Notes: a model not told the origin generated them from the letters alone. Numbered from the stretch's first letter, positions 23,769 through 32,966 are shown. The stretch is 64,000 bases of DNA from Rhodoplanes sp046000175 (GCF_046000175.1 NZ_JBEOMB010000007.1:1-64000); one strand, 5' to 3'. Program-made: numbers and translations.

Positions 23769-24620
23769 TCACGCGGCCAGCCGGGCGCGGTGCCGGGCGA
23801 AAGCCTCCGGCCCCTGCTCCAGCACATTGGCCTTCATCCAGGCCAGGAAGGCGTCGCGGTCGCGGGCGATCTCGTCCCAGCCGAGATAGAAGGCGTTGTC
23901 GCGCGGATAGTAGCCGTGCGCGTAGGACGGATAGGCGCCGCCCGGCACCGCGGCGATCGCCGCGACGGTCCAGCCCGGCAGGATCACGGCGTTGGGGCTG
24001 CGGTCCCCGAGATCGTCGACGATCTCCTCCACGGTGACGACGGCGCGCTTCGCCGCCAGCACGGCCTCCTTCTGCACGCCGAGGATCCCCTCGATCAGCA
24101 CGTTGCCGGCCCGGTCGGCCTTCAGCGCATGGACGATCGCGACGTCCGGGCGCAGCGCCGGCACGGCGGCGAGCTCTTCCCCGGTGAACGGACAGGTGAC
24201 GCGGCGGATGCTCGGGTTGACCTTCGGCAGATCGACCCCGAGGTAGCCGCGAAACACCGCGAAGGGCAGGTTGGCGGCGCCGGCCGTATAGGCGTTCGCC
24301 ATGGCGGCGTGGGCGTGCTCCTCGAGTTCGATGTGGTGCGGCCAGCCGCGCTCGATCGCGTCGCGGAAGCGGTGCAGCGAGCCGACGCCGGGATTGCCGC
24401 CCCACGAGAACACGAGCTTCCTGGCGCAGCCCATGCCGATCATCTGGTCGTAGACGATATCGGGCGTCATCCGCACCAAGGTGAGGTCGCGGCGGCGCTG
24501 GCGGATCACCTCGTGGGCGGCGGCGTGCGGGATCAGATGGGTGAAGCCCTCGATCGCGACCGTGTCGCCATCGTGGACGGCGGACGCGATCGCGTCGTGA
24601 AGCGACATCAGCTCGGCCAT
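23769..24620 (-). CDS. Type I CoA-transferase alpha subunit (3-oxoadipate or glutaconate type)
   Basis: 283 residues, GctA/CatI-like. GDTVAIEGFTHLIPHAAAHEVIRQ is the conserved CoA-binding region, and FSWGGNPGVGSLHRFRDAIERG follows as in the family. The start at 24620 has GAGG 5 nt upstream; a 24-residue upstream extension is disregarded. Forms a heteromer with the product of 22848-23621. Divergent from the amidohydrolase gene. Confidence 0.86.
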   Translation of the reverse strand: MAELMSLHDAIASAVHDGDTVAIEGFTHLIPHAAAHEVIRQRRRDLTLVRMTPDIVYDQMIGMGCARKLVFSWGGNPGVGSLHRFRDAIERGWPHHIELEEHAHAAMANAYTAGAANLPFAVFRGYLGVDLPKVNPSIRRVTCPFTGEELAAVPALRPDVAIVHALKADRAGNVLIEGILGVQKEAVLAAKRAVVTVEEIVDDLGDRSPNAVILPGWTVAAIAAVPGGAYPSYAHGYYPRDNAFYLGWDEIARDRDAFLAWMKANVLEQGPEAFARHRARLAA

Positions 24621-24932
24621 CGTGACCTCGGACAGGGGGACGGCCCCGGAAAAAAGATCGAGACAAACGGATTCTGAAAGGCGAGACCGCATCTAAGGCC
24701 CGCCGCCGCCTCACCGTCAAACGCCGAAACGCGGCCGGCCTCCGCCGCGGGCCCGCGCTCGCGCCGGTTTCGGCATCCGAAGCCTTTCGGATGGTTGAAA
24801 AATTTAGGCTCGGCCGGGAGCCCCGCATGTGGCCCGTGCAGGGCTCGGGACTGGCCCGCGGCATCGTGTCCTGCCATGGTCGGGCACCCCGCCCTGCCCG
24901 GCCGCCCCGCCCGAACCTGGATCCCGCCCCCG
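24621..24932. other. Divergent promoter region, CoA-transferase / amidohydrolase
   Basis: 312 bp that must contain the promoters of both divergent genes. The main visible feature is the palindrome at 24774-24793. The AT-richer stretch GGTTGAAAAATTTAGG (24792-24807) follows it. No further gene seen. Confidence 0.5.
24774..24793. promoter_or_regulatory. 8-bp inverted repeat, candidate operator
   Basis: CATCCGAA-gcct-TTCGGATG, perfect arms with a 4-nt spacer, centred between the divergent CoA-transferase and amidohydrolase genes. The symmetry suits a dimeric regulator such as IclR or LysR members that control aromatic catabolism, but no regulator gene is adjacent. Confidence 0.4.
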
Positions 24933-25952
24933 ATGCGCATCGACGCCTACACGCACTTCATCCCGGCCGGCATTCTCGCCGCCATGGACCGGCTCGGCGC
25001 CGGCCAGCAGGGCATTGGCAAGCGCATGCGCGGCATCCCGTGCATCTACGACCTCGATGCCCGCCTAAAAATGCTCGACGCGTTTCCGGACTATGCGCAG
25101 ATCATCGCCTATTCGAGCCCGCCCATGGAGGACGTGGTCGCGCCCGAGAGGACCGAGGAGTTTTGTCGGATTATCAACGACGGGCTCGCCGAGATCGTCG
25201 ACCGCCACGGCGACCGCTTCCCCGGCTTCGTCGCGCAGGTGTCGCTCGCGGATGTCGAGGGCGCGGTGCGCGAGGCGAGGCGCGCCATAGACGACCTCGG
25301 CGCCTGCGGGGTGCAGATCTACACCAACGTGAACGGCCGCCCGATCGACCTGCCGGAGCTCGAGCCGTTCTGGGACGCGGTGGAAAAGCTCGACAAGCCG
25401 GTGTGGATCCACCCGGCGCGGCGTGCCGACTTCCCCGACTACCAGAGCGAGGACAAGTCGCTCTACGAGATCTGGTGGACGTTCGGCTGGTCCTACGAGA
25501 CCGCCGCCATGATGGCGCGGCTCGTGTTCTCCAAGGTGCTCGACCGCCACCCGCGCCTGAAGCCGATCGTCCACCATTTCGGCGGTATCGTGCCGATGTT
25601 GGAGGGCCGCATCGGTCCGGGCTGGGATCTGATCGGCACCCGCACCTCGGACGCCGACTATGCGAGCCTCAAGGCGTCGCTGAAAAAGCGCCCGCTCGAC
25701 TATTTCCGCGAGAGCTTCTTTCCCGACACGGCCGTGTTCTCGTCGCGGATCGGCACCCAGGCCGGCCTCGCCTTCTACCCGAAGGAGAACATCCTGTTCG
25801 CGACCGACTGCCCGTTCGACCCCGAGAAGGGCCCGGGCTTCATCCGCGACACCCAGGCGATTCTCGACAGCCTCGATCTGCCGAAGGAGACCCTGGACCT
25901 GATCTATCGCGGCAACATCCAGCGCATCACCGGCAAGACGTTCGTGAGGTGA
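24933..25952 (+). CDS. Amidohydrolase-2 (ACMSD-like) family protein
   Basis: 339 residues of the superfamily containing ACMSD and gamma-resorcylate-type decarboxylases. Metal-site regions: RIDAYTHF at the N-terminus, WIHPAR (His about 159), HHFGGIVP (about 213) and FATDCPFD (Asp about 292). The first motif is YxH, where the family normally has HxH or ExH, so metal binding may be altered. The start at 24933 puts this motif at residues 6-8, as expected. Probably a decarboxylase or hydrolase of an aromatic acid, given the divergent CoA-transferase and pcaHG; substrate unknown. Confidence 0.85.
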   Translation: MRIDAYTHFIPAGILAAMDRLGAGQQGIGKRMRGIPCIYDLDARLKMLDAFPDYAQIIAYSSPPMEDVVAPERTEEFCRIINDGLAEIVDRHGDRFPGFVAQVSLADVEGAVREARRAIDDLGACGVQIYTNVNGRPIDLPELEPFWDAVEKLDKPVWIHPARRADFPDYQSEDKSLYEIWWTFGWSYETAAMMARLVFSKVLDRHPRLKPIVHHFGGIVPMLEGRIGPGWDLIGTRTSDADYASLKASLKKRPLDYFRESFFPDTAVFSSRIGTQAGLAFYPKENILFATDCPFDPEKGPGFIRDTQAILDSLDLPKETLDLIYRGNIQRITGKTFVR

Positions 25953-25978
25953 GAGCCGAGGCGCCGCCCCGGTGTGCT

Positions 25979-26080
25979 CCCTCCCCCCTTGTGGGGGAGG
26001 GCTGGCGAGGGGGGTAAGCCACGGGCTCCAGCGCGAGTGGCTCACCCCCCTCCCTGCCCCTCCCCCACAAGGGGGGAGGG
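25979..26080. repeat. Long inverted repeat with 44-bp arms
   Basis: Arms 25979-26022 and 26037-26080 are near-perfect reverse complements, each carrying its own inner hairpin CCCTCCCCC...GGGGGAGGG. The loop is 14 nt. It lies between the amidohydrolase and mutS genes, both rightward, and could terminate transcription or be a miniature mobile or extragenic element. Confidence 0.85.
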
Positions 26081-26195
26081 AACCCCGCGGCAATTCATTC
26101 ACCCCATCGCACGCCGATGATCCGGGGCGCTCTCCACAATCCCCTTGCCGGCCCCCCTAAAATCCCGGCGGCGCTTCTGCTAGCGTGCGGCCGCC

Positions 26196-28946
26196 ATGGA
26201 CGCCCTGCACAAGCCCGCTCCCGACGAGACCGACGATCCGCGCGCCGACGCGCGTGCCGCGGAGACGCGTGTCGCCGAAACCCGCGTCACGCCGATGATG
26301 GAGCAGTACATCGAGATCAAGGCCGCCAATCCGGACTGTCTCCTGTTCTACCGGATGGGCGACTTCTACGAGATGTTCTTCGCCGACGCCGAGACGGCGA
26401 GCCGGGCGCTCGGCATCGTGCTGACCAAGCGCGGCAAGCACCAGGGCGCCGACATCCCGATGTGCGGCGTGCCGATCGAGCGCGCCGACGAGTACCTGCA
26501 TCGGCTGATCGCGCTCGGCCACCGGGTCGCCGTGTGCGAGCAGATGGAGGACCCGGCCGAGGCGAAGAAGCGCGGCGGAAAGTCCGTCGTGCGGCGCGAC
26601 GTGGTGCGGCTCGTCACCCCCGGCACGCTGACCGAGGACACGCTCCTCGATTCCCGCCGCAACAACTTCCTCGCCGCGATCGTGCGCGGCAAGCCGTCGT
26701 CGGGATCGGACGACGCGCGCTTCGCGCTCGCCTGCCTCGACATCTCGACGGGCGAATTCCGCCTGACCGAATGCGACCGCGTGCGGCTCGCATCCGAGAT
26801 CGCCCGCGTCGAGCCCGGCGAGGTGATCGTCTCCGACGCGCTCTACGAGGATCCCGACGTCGCGCCGTTCCTGCGGTCGCTGCCGGCCGTGACTCCGCTC
26901 GGCCGCGACGTGTTCGACGGGGCGAGCGCCGAGCGGCGGCTCACGTCGTATTTCGCCGTCGCCACCTCGGACGCCTTCGGCACGTTCTCGCGGCTGGAGC
27001 TGACCGCGGCGGCGGCCTGCGTCACCTATGTGGAGCGCACCCAGCTCGGCAAGCGGCCGCCGCTGTCGCCGCCGTCGCGCGAGGCGCTCGGCGCGACGCT
27101 GTCGATCGACGCGGCGACCCGCGCCAATCTCGAGCTGATGAAGACGCTCGGCGGCGAGCGGCGCGGCTCGCTGGTCGCCGCCATCGACCGCACCGTCACG
27201 GCGGCGGGCTCGCGGCTGCTCGCCCAGCGCATCGCGGCGCCCTTGACCGACCCGGCCGCGATCGCGCGGCGTCTCGACGCCGTGGAGTTCTTCACGCGCG
27301 AGTCGATCCTCCGCGGCGTCGTGCGTGAAAAGCTCGCGGCGGCGCCGGACCTCGCCCGCTCGCTCGCCCGCATCGTGCTGGCGCGTGGCGGCCCGCGCGA
27401 CCTCGCCGCCATCCGCGACGGCCTTTCGGCGGCGGCCGACCTCGCGGGGCGCCTGTCCGCCGACGGGCTGCCGGACGAGATCACGACGGCGTCGCGCGAT
27501 CTGCGCGCCCCCGATCCGGCCCTCGCCGAGATGCTGAGCGCAGCGCTCGCCGACGAGCTGCCGCTGCAGAAGCGCGACGGCGGCTTCGTGCGATCCGGAT
27601 ACGAGCCGGCGCTCGACGAGGCGCGTGCCCTGCGCGACGAGTCGCGGCGCGTCATCGCCGCCCTGCAGGCCCGCTACGCCGACGAGACCGGCATCCGGGC
27701 GCTGAAGATCCGGCACAACAACGTGCTCGGCTATTTCGTCGAGGTGACGGCGCAGAATGCCGAGCGGCTGATGACGCCGCCCCTCAATGCCACCTTCATC
27801 CATCGCCAGACGCTCGCCGGCCAGGTGCGTTTCACCTCGACCGAGCTCGGTGCGCTGGAGGCGAAGATCGCCAGCGCGGCGGACCGCGCGCTCGGGCTCG
27901 AGCTCGAGATCTTCGAGCGTCTCGCCGCCGCCGTGATCGCGGCCGCCGACGCCGTGAAGGCCGCCGCGCAGGCGCTCGCCGTGATCGACGTCGCCGCGGC
28001 GCTCGCCGCGGTCGCGATCGAATGCCGCTTCGTGCGGCCGGAGGTCGACGGCGGCGTCGGCTTCTGCATCGAGGGCGGGCGCCATCCGGTGGTCGAGCAG
28101 GCGATCGCGAGCGAGGGCGGCTCGTTCGTCGCCAACGACTGCGACCTCTCGCCGATGTCGGACACGGGCCGCGGCCGCATCGCGGTCGTCACCGGCCCCA
28201 ACATGGCGGGCAAGTCGACCTACCTGCGCCAGAACGCCCTGATCGTCGTGCTCGCCCAGGCCGGCAGCTTCGTGCCGGCGGCGCGCGCCCGCATCGGCGT
28301 CGTCGACCGGCTGTTCTCGCGGGTCGGCGCCGCCGACGATCTCGCGCGCGGGCGCTCGACCTTCATGGTCGAGATGGTCGAGACGGCGGCGATCCTGAAC
28401 CAGGCGAGCGACCGCTCGCTGGTGATCCTGGACGAGATCGGCCGCGGCACCGCGACCTATGACGGCCTCTCCATCGCCTGGGCTGCGGTCGAGCACCTGC
28501 ACGACAGAAACCGCTGCCGCGCCCTGTTCGCCACGCACTTCCACGAGCTGACGGCGCTGGCCAACAAGCTCGATCGGCTGTTCAACATCACGGTGCGGGT
28601 GAAGGAGTGGCACGGCGACGTCGTGTTCCTGCACGAGGTCGTCGCCGGCGCGGCGGACCGCTCCTACGGCATCCAGGTGGCGAAGCTCGCCGGCCTGCCG
28701 CCCGCCGTCATCGAGCGCGCCAAGCACGTGCTCGGTGTGCTGGAGGCGGAGGACAGAACGTCACCGGCCCGAAAGCTCGTCGACGACCTGCCGCTGTTCG
28801 CGCCGCGCATCGCGCCGCCCAAGGTCGCCGTCGATCCGCACGCCGAAGCCGTGATGAAGCGCCTCGCCGAGCTCGACCCCGACGACATGTCGCCACGCGA
28901 CGCCCTGGAGGCGCTCTATGCGCTGAAGCAGGCGGCACGGGGGTGA
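26196..28946 (+). CDS. mutS: DNA mismatch repair protein MutS
   Basis: Recognises mismatches and small loops in DNA and signals MutL through its ATPase. 916 residues, typical for alphaproteobacteria. The mismatch-wedge motif GDFYEMF has the key Phe at 57 and Glu at 59. The lever, clamp and connector regions follow. The ATPase has Walker A GPNMAGKST (about 667), ST-motif region RGRSTFMVEM, Walker B LVILDEIGRGT (about 742-752) and ATHFHEL. The N-terminal about 30 residues are Asp/Ala-rich and extra. Stands alone, as usual. Confidence 0.97.
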   Translation: MDALHKPAPDETDDPRADARAAETRVAETRVTPMMEQYIEIKAANPDCLLFYRMGDFYEMFFADAETASRALGIVLTKRGKHQGADIPMCGVPIERADEYLHRLIALGHRVAVCEQMEDPAEAKKRGGKSVVRRDVVRLVTPGTLTEDTLLDSRRNNFLAAIVRGKPSSGSDDARFALACLDISTGEFRLTECDRVRLASEIARVEPGEVIVSDALYEDPDVAPFLRSLPAVTPLGRDVFDGASAERRLTSYFAVATSDAFGTFSRLELTAAAACVTYVERTQLGKRPPLSPPSREALGATLSIDAATRANLELMKTLGGERRGSLVAAIDRTVTAAGSRLLAQRIAAPLTDPAAIARRLDAVEFFTRESILRGVVREKLAAAPDLARSLARIVLARGGPRDLAAIRDGLSAAADLAGRLSADGLPDEITTASRDLRAPDPALAEMLSAALADELPLQKRDGGFVRSGYEPALDEARALRDESRRVIAALQARYADETGIRALKIRHNNVLGYFVEVTAQNAERLMTPPLNATFIHRQTLAGQVRFTSTELGALEAKIASAADRALGLELEIFERLAAAVIAAADAVKAAAQALAVIDVAAALAAVAIECRFVRPEVDGGVGFCIEGGRHPVVEQAIASEGGSFVANDCDLSPMSDTGRGRIAVVTGPNMAGKSTYLRQNALIVVLAQAGSFVPAARARIGVVDRLFSRVGAADDLARGRSTFMVEMVETAAILNQASDRSLVILDEIGRGTATYDGLSIAWAAVEHLHDRNRCRALFATHFHELTALANKLDRLFNITVRVKEWHGDVVFLHEVVAGAADRSYGIQVAKLAGLPPAVIERAKHVLGVLEAEDRTSPARKLVDDLPLFAPRIAPPKVAVDPHAEAVMKRLAELDPDDMSPRDALEALYALKQAARG

Positions 28947-28952
28947 TCTTAA

Positions 28953-28977
28953 CCTCTCCCCGCGCAGCGGGGAGAGG
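28953..28977. terminator. Hairpin between convergent mutS and hmuQ
   Basis: CCTCTCCCCGC-gca-GCGGGGAGAGG, perfect 11-bp arms. Placed between two gene ends, so it could serve both as terminator; it belongs to the same palindrome family as 3629 and 19760. Confidence 0.5.
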
Positions 28978-29010
28978 GAAGAAGCCGCGCCTCACGTCTG
29001 ATGAATCTCG

Positions 29011-29346
29011 TTACGCCGCGTCGGCGCGCGGGCGGACCGTCTGCTTGACCTCGAAGCCCTCGAACTTCGGATGCTCGAGATAGAGCGGCCCGGTGCCGGA
29101 GTTGTCGGCGCGGGCATGCGCCTTGCGGAATTCGTCCGACGTGGTCCACGCCTCGAAGTTCGCCTTGGTGGCCCACACGGTATGCGACGAGTAGAGCGTG
29201 TGGTCCTCGGCCTCCGGGCCTTTCAGCAGGTGGAACTCGACGAAGCCCGGCATGCGATCGAGATAGGTCTCACGCGTCGTCCAAACGGTCTCGAACGCGG
29301 TCTCGCTGCCCTTCTTCACCTTGAAGCGGTTCATCGCAATGTACAT
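29011..29346 (-). CDS. hmuQ: Heme-degrading monooxygenase (HmuQ/IsdG-like, ABM fold)
   Basis: 111-residue cytoplasmic protein with an antibiotic-biosynthesis-monooxygenase fold. MYIAMNRFKV at the start, then LDRMPGFVEFHLLKGP and LYSSHTVWATKANFEAW, closely resemble Bradyrhizobium HmuQ/HmuD, which open heme to release iron. The SSHTVW His and surrounding aromatics fit the heme pocket. The start at 29346 has AGGAGA upstream; a 22-residue longer frame is rejected. Last gene of the leftward hmuR-tonB-hmuQ set, placing heme breakdown with heme import. Confidence 0.88.
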   Translation of the reverse strand: MYIAMNRFKVKKGSETAFETVWTTRETYLDRMPGFVEFHLLKGPEAEDHTLYSSHTVWATKANFEAWTTSDEFRKAHARADNSGTGPLYLEHPKFEGFEVKQTVRPRADAA

Positions 29347-29408
29347 CGGGGGTCTCCTGTCTGGCGGTTTGGCTGGATTGAACCCTGAACGCTCCGTGAA
29401 GTGAAGCG

Positions 29409-30578
29409 TCATCGAAGGAAGAAGCTGACCGGCACCGAGAAGCTCATCCCCTGCCCGCTCGGCGGCGCCGGGAACGGCGAGGCGCGGCGCACCATCGCGG
29501 TGGTCTCTTGGTCGAGGCTGGCGATGCCCGACGAGCGGCCGAGCCGCACCGAGGTGACGCGCCCGGATCCGTCGATCGAGAAGCTGACGCTGGTCGCGCC
29601 CTGGTGCCCGGCGGCGCGCGCCGAGGCCGGGAACTGCTTGTGGCGGGCGAGATGCGCGGCGACGATGCCGCGGTAGTTGGTGTTGAGGTCCGAGCGGCCG
29701 CGGCCGAGCCCGCTCGCCGCGCTCGACGCGACGCTGGCCGTCGCGGTCGGGGTCCGCTTGGCGACGCGCTTCTTGGTCTCGGTCTTGGCCTTCGGCTTAG
29801 GCGCCGGCTTGACCTCGGGCGGCTTGACCTCGGGCGGCTTGGGCTGCGGCTTGGGCGGCTCGGGCGGCACCACCGCGATGGTCTCGGGCGCCTCCTCCTC
29901 GATCACCGGCGCCGGCTCGGGCGGCGGCGGCTCCTTCACGGGCTCGGACTCCGGCGGCGGCGCCACCGCCACCTGCTCCTCGACGGGTGGCGGCTCCTCC
30001 GGCGTCGGCTCGACCTTCGCTTCCTCGGGCGGCGGCTCCTCGACCTTTTCAGGCGGCTTCTCGTCGGGCTGCGGCGTCGGCTCGCCGGTCGAGGCCGTGC
30101 TGGTCGTCTCCGAGTCGCCCGGATCGGGCGCCAGCCCGGCGAGTTGGTCGGCCCCCAGGACCATCTCGACCGAGATCACCTCGAGCCCGATGCTGGCGGC
30201 CGGCGGCGGATCGCGGAAGAACGCGGTGAAGACCGCCCCGTGCAGTGCGACCGAGCAGAGCAGCACCAGTGCGGTGCGGCTCGCCGAGCCGGCCTTGGCG
30301 CCGACGACGGCGCGATCGTCCGCGGTCGCCGGCGGCAGCGGCGGCGCCGCGTGATTGCCCGGCCCGTGATCACGTGTCGCCCGCACGTGGGCGAGCGACA
30401 CCACGTTCCCGCCGCGCGTGGTCCCCTCGCCCGCCGAAACTCCGTCGCCACGCGGATCGGTGTCGCGCCGCAGCTCCACGGGCGGGGCATACGTCGGGAC
30501 GTCGGTGTCGAGGGTGCGGCCCGGCACGACCATGAGCAGGCCGCGCCGGGGATCGATCGGGGCACGCGAGGCTTTCAT
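29409..30578 (-). CDS. tonB: TonB energy-transducing protein
   Basis: 389 residues. Couples the inner-membrane proton gradient to the outer-membrane receptor. An unusually long N-terminal cytoplasmic region (about 1-103) precedes the single membrane helix, which carries the SVALHG motif with the Ser and His needed for ExbB/D coupling. The periplasmic part is a long Pro/Glu then Pro/Lys-rich rod (about 145-290), ending in a TonB C-terminal domain with AHLARHKQFPASARAAGHQG and a final FFLR. Starts 8 bp after hmuR. exbB and exbD are not in the window. Confidence 0.93.
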   Translation of the reverse strand: MKASRAPIDPRRGLLMVVPGRTLDTDVPTYAPPVELRRDTDPRGDGVSAGEGTTRGGNVVSLAHVRATRDHGPGNHAAPPLPPATADDRAVVGAKAGSASRTALVLLCSVALHGAVFTAFFRDPPPAASIGLEVISVEMVLGADQLAGLAPDPGDSETTSTASTGEPTPQPDEKPPEKVEEPPPEEAKVEPTPEEPPPVEEQVAVAPPPESEPVKEPPPPEPAPVIEEEAPETIAVVPPEPPKPQPKPPEVKPPEVKPAPKPKAKTETKKRVAKRTPTATASVASSAASGLGRGRSDLNTNYRGIVAAHLARHKQFPASARAAGHQGATSVSFSIDGSGRVTSVRLGRSSGIASLDQETTAMVRRASPFPAPPSGQGMSFSVPVSFFLR

Positions 30579-30586
30579 GTCGGGGC

Positions 30587-32788
30587 TCAGGCTCCTCCGA
30601 AGCGGATCTTGACCGAGCCCTTGAACGTGATGCCGGGCGCCGGCGAGGCCCACAGAAGGTCGTTCTGGGCGCCGACGTCCGCGCTTTTCGCGATCGCATA
30701 GGGCCGGTAGTACTGGTTGAGCAGATTGTCGATGCCGAAGCTCATCAGCACGTCGGGCGTCGGCTGGTAGCCGAGATAGACGTTGACGAGGTTGTACGAG
30801 CTCGCCGGGATGTAGTTGGCCGGGATGTCGTCGTTGGACGCGACCGCGGCCCAGCGCACCATCGCGGTGATCTTGCGATCGAGGAAGCGGGCGCCGACCG
30901 TGGCGACCAACCGGTCGCCCTGGATGCGCACCAGGCCGACGCCGGTGTCGACGTTCTTGCCGCGCTGGATCGTGCCGGCGAGCCCGACGAACCAGCCGCC
31001 GGTGTCGTACATGGTCTCCGCCTCGAAGCCCTCGATGCGGGCGTGCGGGATGTTCTGGTACTGATAGAACTGCGGCAGGCTCGGGTTGGTGCCGCCGAAG
31101 CTCGTCAGCTCGATGTAGTCGTAGACGTCGTTGCGGAAGACGTTGAACTTGCCGCGGAACGTCGCGCCCGCGAGGAACACGTTGTCGTATTTCAGGTTGA
31201 CGCCGGCCTCCTTGTTCTTGCCGACCTCGGCCGCGAGGTTCGGGTTGGGCAGGAAGCAGAAGCTGCCGAAATTGCCGTCCGAGCACAGGAAGCCGGGCTC
31301 GAACGTGCTGGCGCGGGCGTGCGCGCCGCTGATCACGGTCTCGGTCAGCGACGGCGCGCGATAGCCTTCGGCATAGGTGACGTAGGGCGTGAAGCCGTCG
31401 ATCGGCGTCACGCCGATCGTGACCTTCGGCGACACGCGGTCGCCCGACGAGCCGCCGCCCGTGCCGGAGAGCTCGTAGGTGTCGTAGCGGGCCGCGCTGA
31501 TCACCTCGAGCCAGGTCGCGTAGTTGCTCTTCACCTGCACGAAGGCGCCGCCGACGGTGCGCTCGCCGCCCGGTGTCGTGACGTCGGACACGCCGCGCGG
31601 ATCGATGGTCTCGACCGTGTCGCGGAACGCATCGCCGCCGACCGTGACCGCGTGGCGGAACCCGAAGGCCTCGAAGCGCGACGTGTTGTTGGCGTCGAAG
31701 CCGACCGTGTCGAGCAGGTAGCTGCGCTCGTCGCCGACACAGCCCGAGACCGCGTTGCCGGGCACGCCGGTGCGGCAGGGCGAGGCCGACGAGGTCGAGA
31801 TGTGCTGCGTCTTCACCTGCTGGGAGTCGGTACGGTTCCAGTAGACGTTGGCGTCCCAGTCGATCAGCTGGTTGTCGGGCCGCTGATAGCGCCAGCGCGC
31901 CGCCGTGGTGATGTTGGTGAGGTCGGTCGCGTAGACCGAGGTGCCGCGGCTGCTGACGCCGCCGATGGTGCGGGTCGGCTGGCCGGCGTCGTACTGATAG
32001 TTCTGGAAGATGCCGGTGAACTTCACCTCGTGCCCGTCGGCCGGACGGACCGTCAGCTTGGTGATGGCGCTGCCGACCTGGTTCCAGGAGTTGACCACCT
32101 CGGTGCCGGAGCCGTCGTCGTAGTTCGCCTGCTTCTTGAAGCTGCCGCCGGCGAAAAAGTCGATGTTCGGGTTGACGTGGACGCCGCCGAACACCGAGGC
32201 GAGGCCGCTGCCGTGATTGCTGCCGACCTGGGTGTGGGCCTCGGTGCCCCACCGCTCGCCGGGCCGCACCACGTCCTGGATGTCCTTGGTGCGGAACGAG
32301 GCGACGCCGCCGATGGCGCCGGACCCGTAGATGTTGGCGGTCGGGCCGCGCACGATGTCGACGCCGCCGATCAACTCGGGATCGAGGAAGAAGGCGCCGC
32401 TCGCGCCGTGCCCGGTGCGCTGATAGTTCTGGCGGGCGCCGTCGACCACCACGGCGACGCGGCCGAAGTCCTGCAGGCCGCGGATGTTGATCGAGGTCGA
32501 CGGCTCGTCGCCGCGATCCTGCACGGCGACGCCGGGCACCGCGATCAGGAGATCCGACAGGCGCTTCGGCAGGATCTGGTTGATCTGATCCATGCGCACG
32601 GTCGAGACCGGCGCGAGGGAGTCGATCGCCTTCTCCTCGGTCTTGGTCGCCGTCACCGTGATGGCGTCGAGGGACTCGACCGCCTGCGCGTTCGCGCCCG
32701 TCCCCGACGACGCCAGCATCGCGGCCGTCATGGCGATCGTCGATGCACCCAGCAGAAGCCTGCCGGCTCCCCGCCCCTGTCCAACCAT
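30587..32788 (-). CDS. hmuR: TonB-dependent heme/hemoglobin outer-membrane receptor
   Basis: 733 residues. Signal peptide about 1-35 (ending GANAQ). The TonB box region DAITVTATKTEE is followed by the plug domain with INIRGLQDFGRVAVVVDGARQ and GGVDIVRGP, then a 22-strand barrel. Heme-receptor motifs YRAPSLTE and PNPNL are present with a His (GAHAR) between them, as in HemR/HmuR. The barrel ends VKIRFGGA. The ATG at 32788 is preferred to an in-frame GTG four codons earlier because GGGGG precedes it. Heads the leftward operon hmuR-tonB-hmuQ and is divergent from hmuP. Confidence 0.95.
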   Translation of the reverse strand: MVGQGRGAGRLLLGASTIAMTAAMLASSGTGANAQAVESLDAITVTATKTEEKAIDSLAPVSTVRMDQINQILPKRLSDLLIAVPGVAVQDRGDEPSTSINIRGLQDFGRVAVVVDGARQNYQRTGHGASGAFFLDPELIGGVDIVRGPTANIYGSGAIGGVASFRTKDIQDVVRPGERWGTEAHTQVGSNHGSGLASVFGGVHVNPNIDFFAGGSFKKQANYDDGSGTEVVNSWNQVGSAITKLTVRPADGHEVKFTGIFQNYQYDAGQPTRTIGGVSSRGTSVYATDLTNITTAARWRYQRPDNQLIDWDANVYWNRTDSQQVKTQHISTSSASPCRTGVPGNAVSGCVGDERSYLLDTVGFDANNTSRFEAFGFRHAVTVGGDAFRDTVETIDPRGVSDVTTPGGERTVGGAFVQVKSNYATWLEVISAARYDTYELSGTGGGSSGDRVSPKVTIGVTPIDGFTPYVTYAEGYRAPSLTETVISGAHARASTFEPGFLCSDGNFGSFCFLPNPNLAAEVGKNKEAGVNLKYDNVFLAGATFRGKFNVFRNDVYDYIELTSFGGTNPSLPQFYQYQNIPHARIEGFEAETMYDTGGWFVGLAGTIQRGKNVDTGVGLVRIQGDRLVATVGARFLDRKITAMVRWAAVASNDDIPANYIPASSYNLVNVYLGYQPTPDVLMSFGIDNLLNQYYRPYAIAKSADVGAQNDLLWASPAPGITFKGSVKIRFGGA

Positions 32789-32944
32789 GTGAGCCCCCAC
32801 TCGCGGTTCTGATTGTCGTCGCGGGCTGGCGGGCGAGCCGAAGACCGGCTGCTTGCTGGCTAGACGTCGCGGTCCCGTTCGGGTTCCGCGGTTAAGACTT
32901 GCCTTTGGTAACTGACTGTATTACGGCACGTCAAGGAAGACTAT

Positions 32945-32966
32945 GAGAGTTTAGAAACTCTCTAAT
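32945..32966. promoter_or_regulatory. Candidate Irr-type iron control element (ICE) in hmuR/hmuP divergent promoter
   Basis: TTTAGAA-act-CTCTAAT (32950-32966) matches, with two mismatches, the TTTAGAA-N3-TTCTAAA pattern that I recall for Irr boxes. The overlapping GAGAGTTT-ag-AAACTCTC (32945-32962) is a perfect 8-bp palindrome. The region 32890-33020 is strikingly AT-rich for this genome. In Bradyrhizobium japonicum, Irr and HmuP jointly activate hmuR from such a promoter, so iron control is likely here. Confidence 0.55.

Noticed and set aside
29409..32252. A single 947-residue protein spanning tonB and most of hmuR
   Set aside because: The upstream two-thirds is an out-of-frame shadow of hmuR; TonB begins at 30578.
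31043..32812. A 589-residue plus-strand open frame antisense to hmuR
   Set aside because: Translation is Arg/Ala/Asp-rich without motifs; it is the complement of a clear receptor gene.
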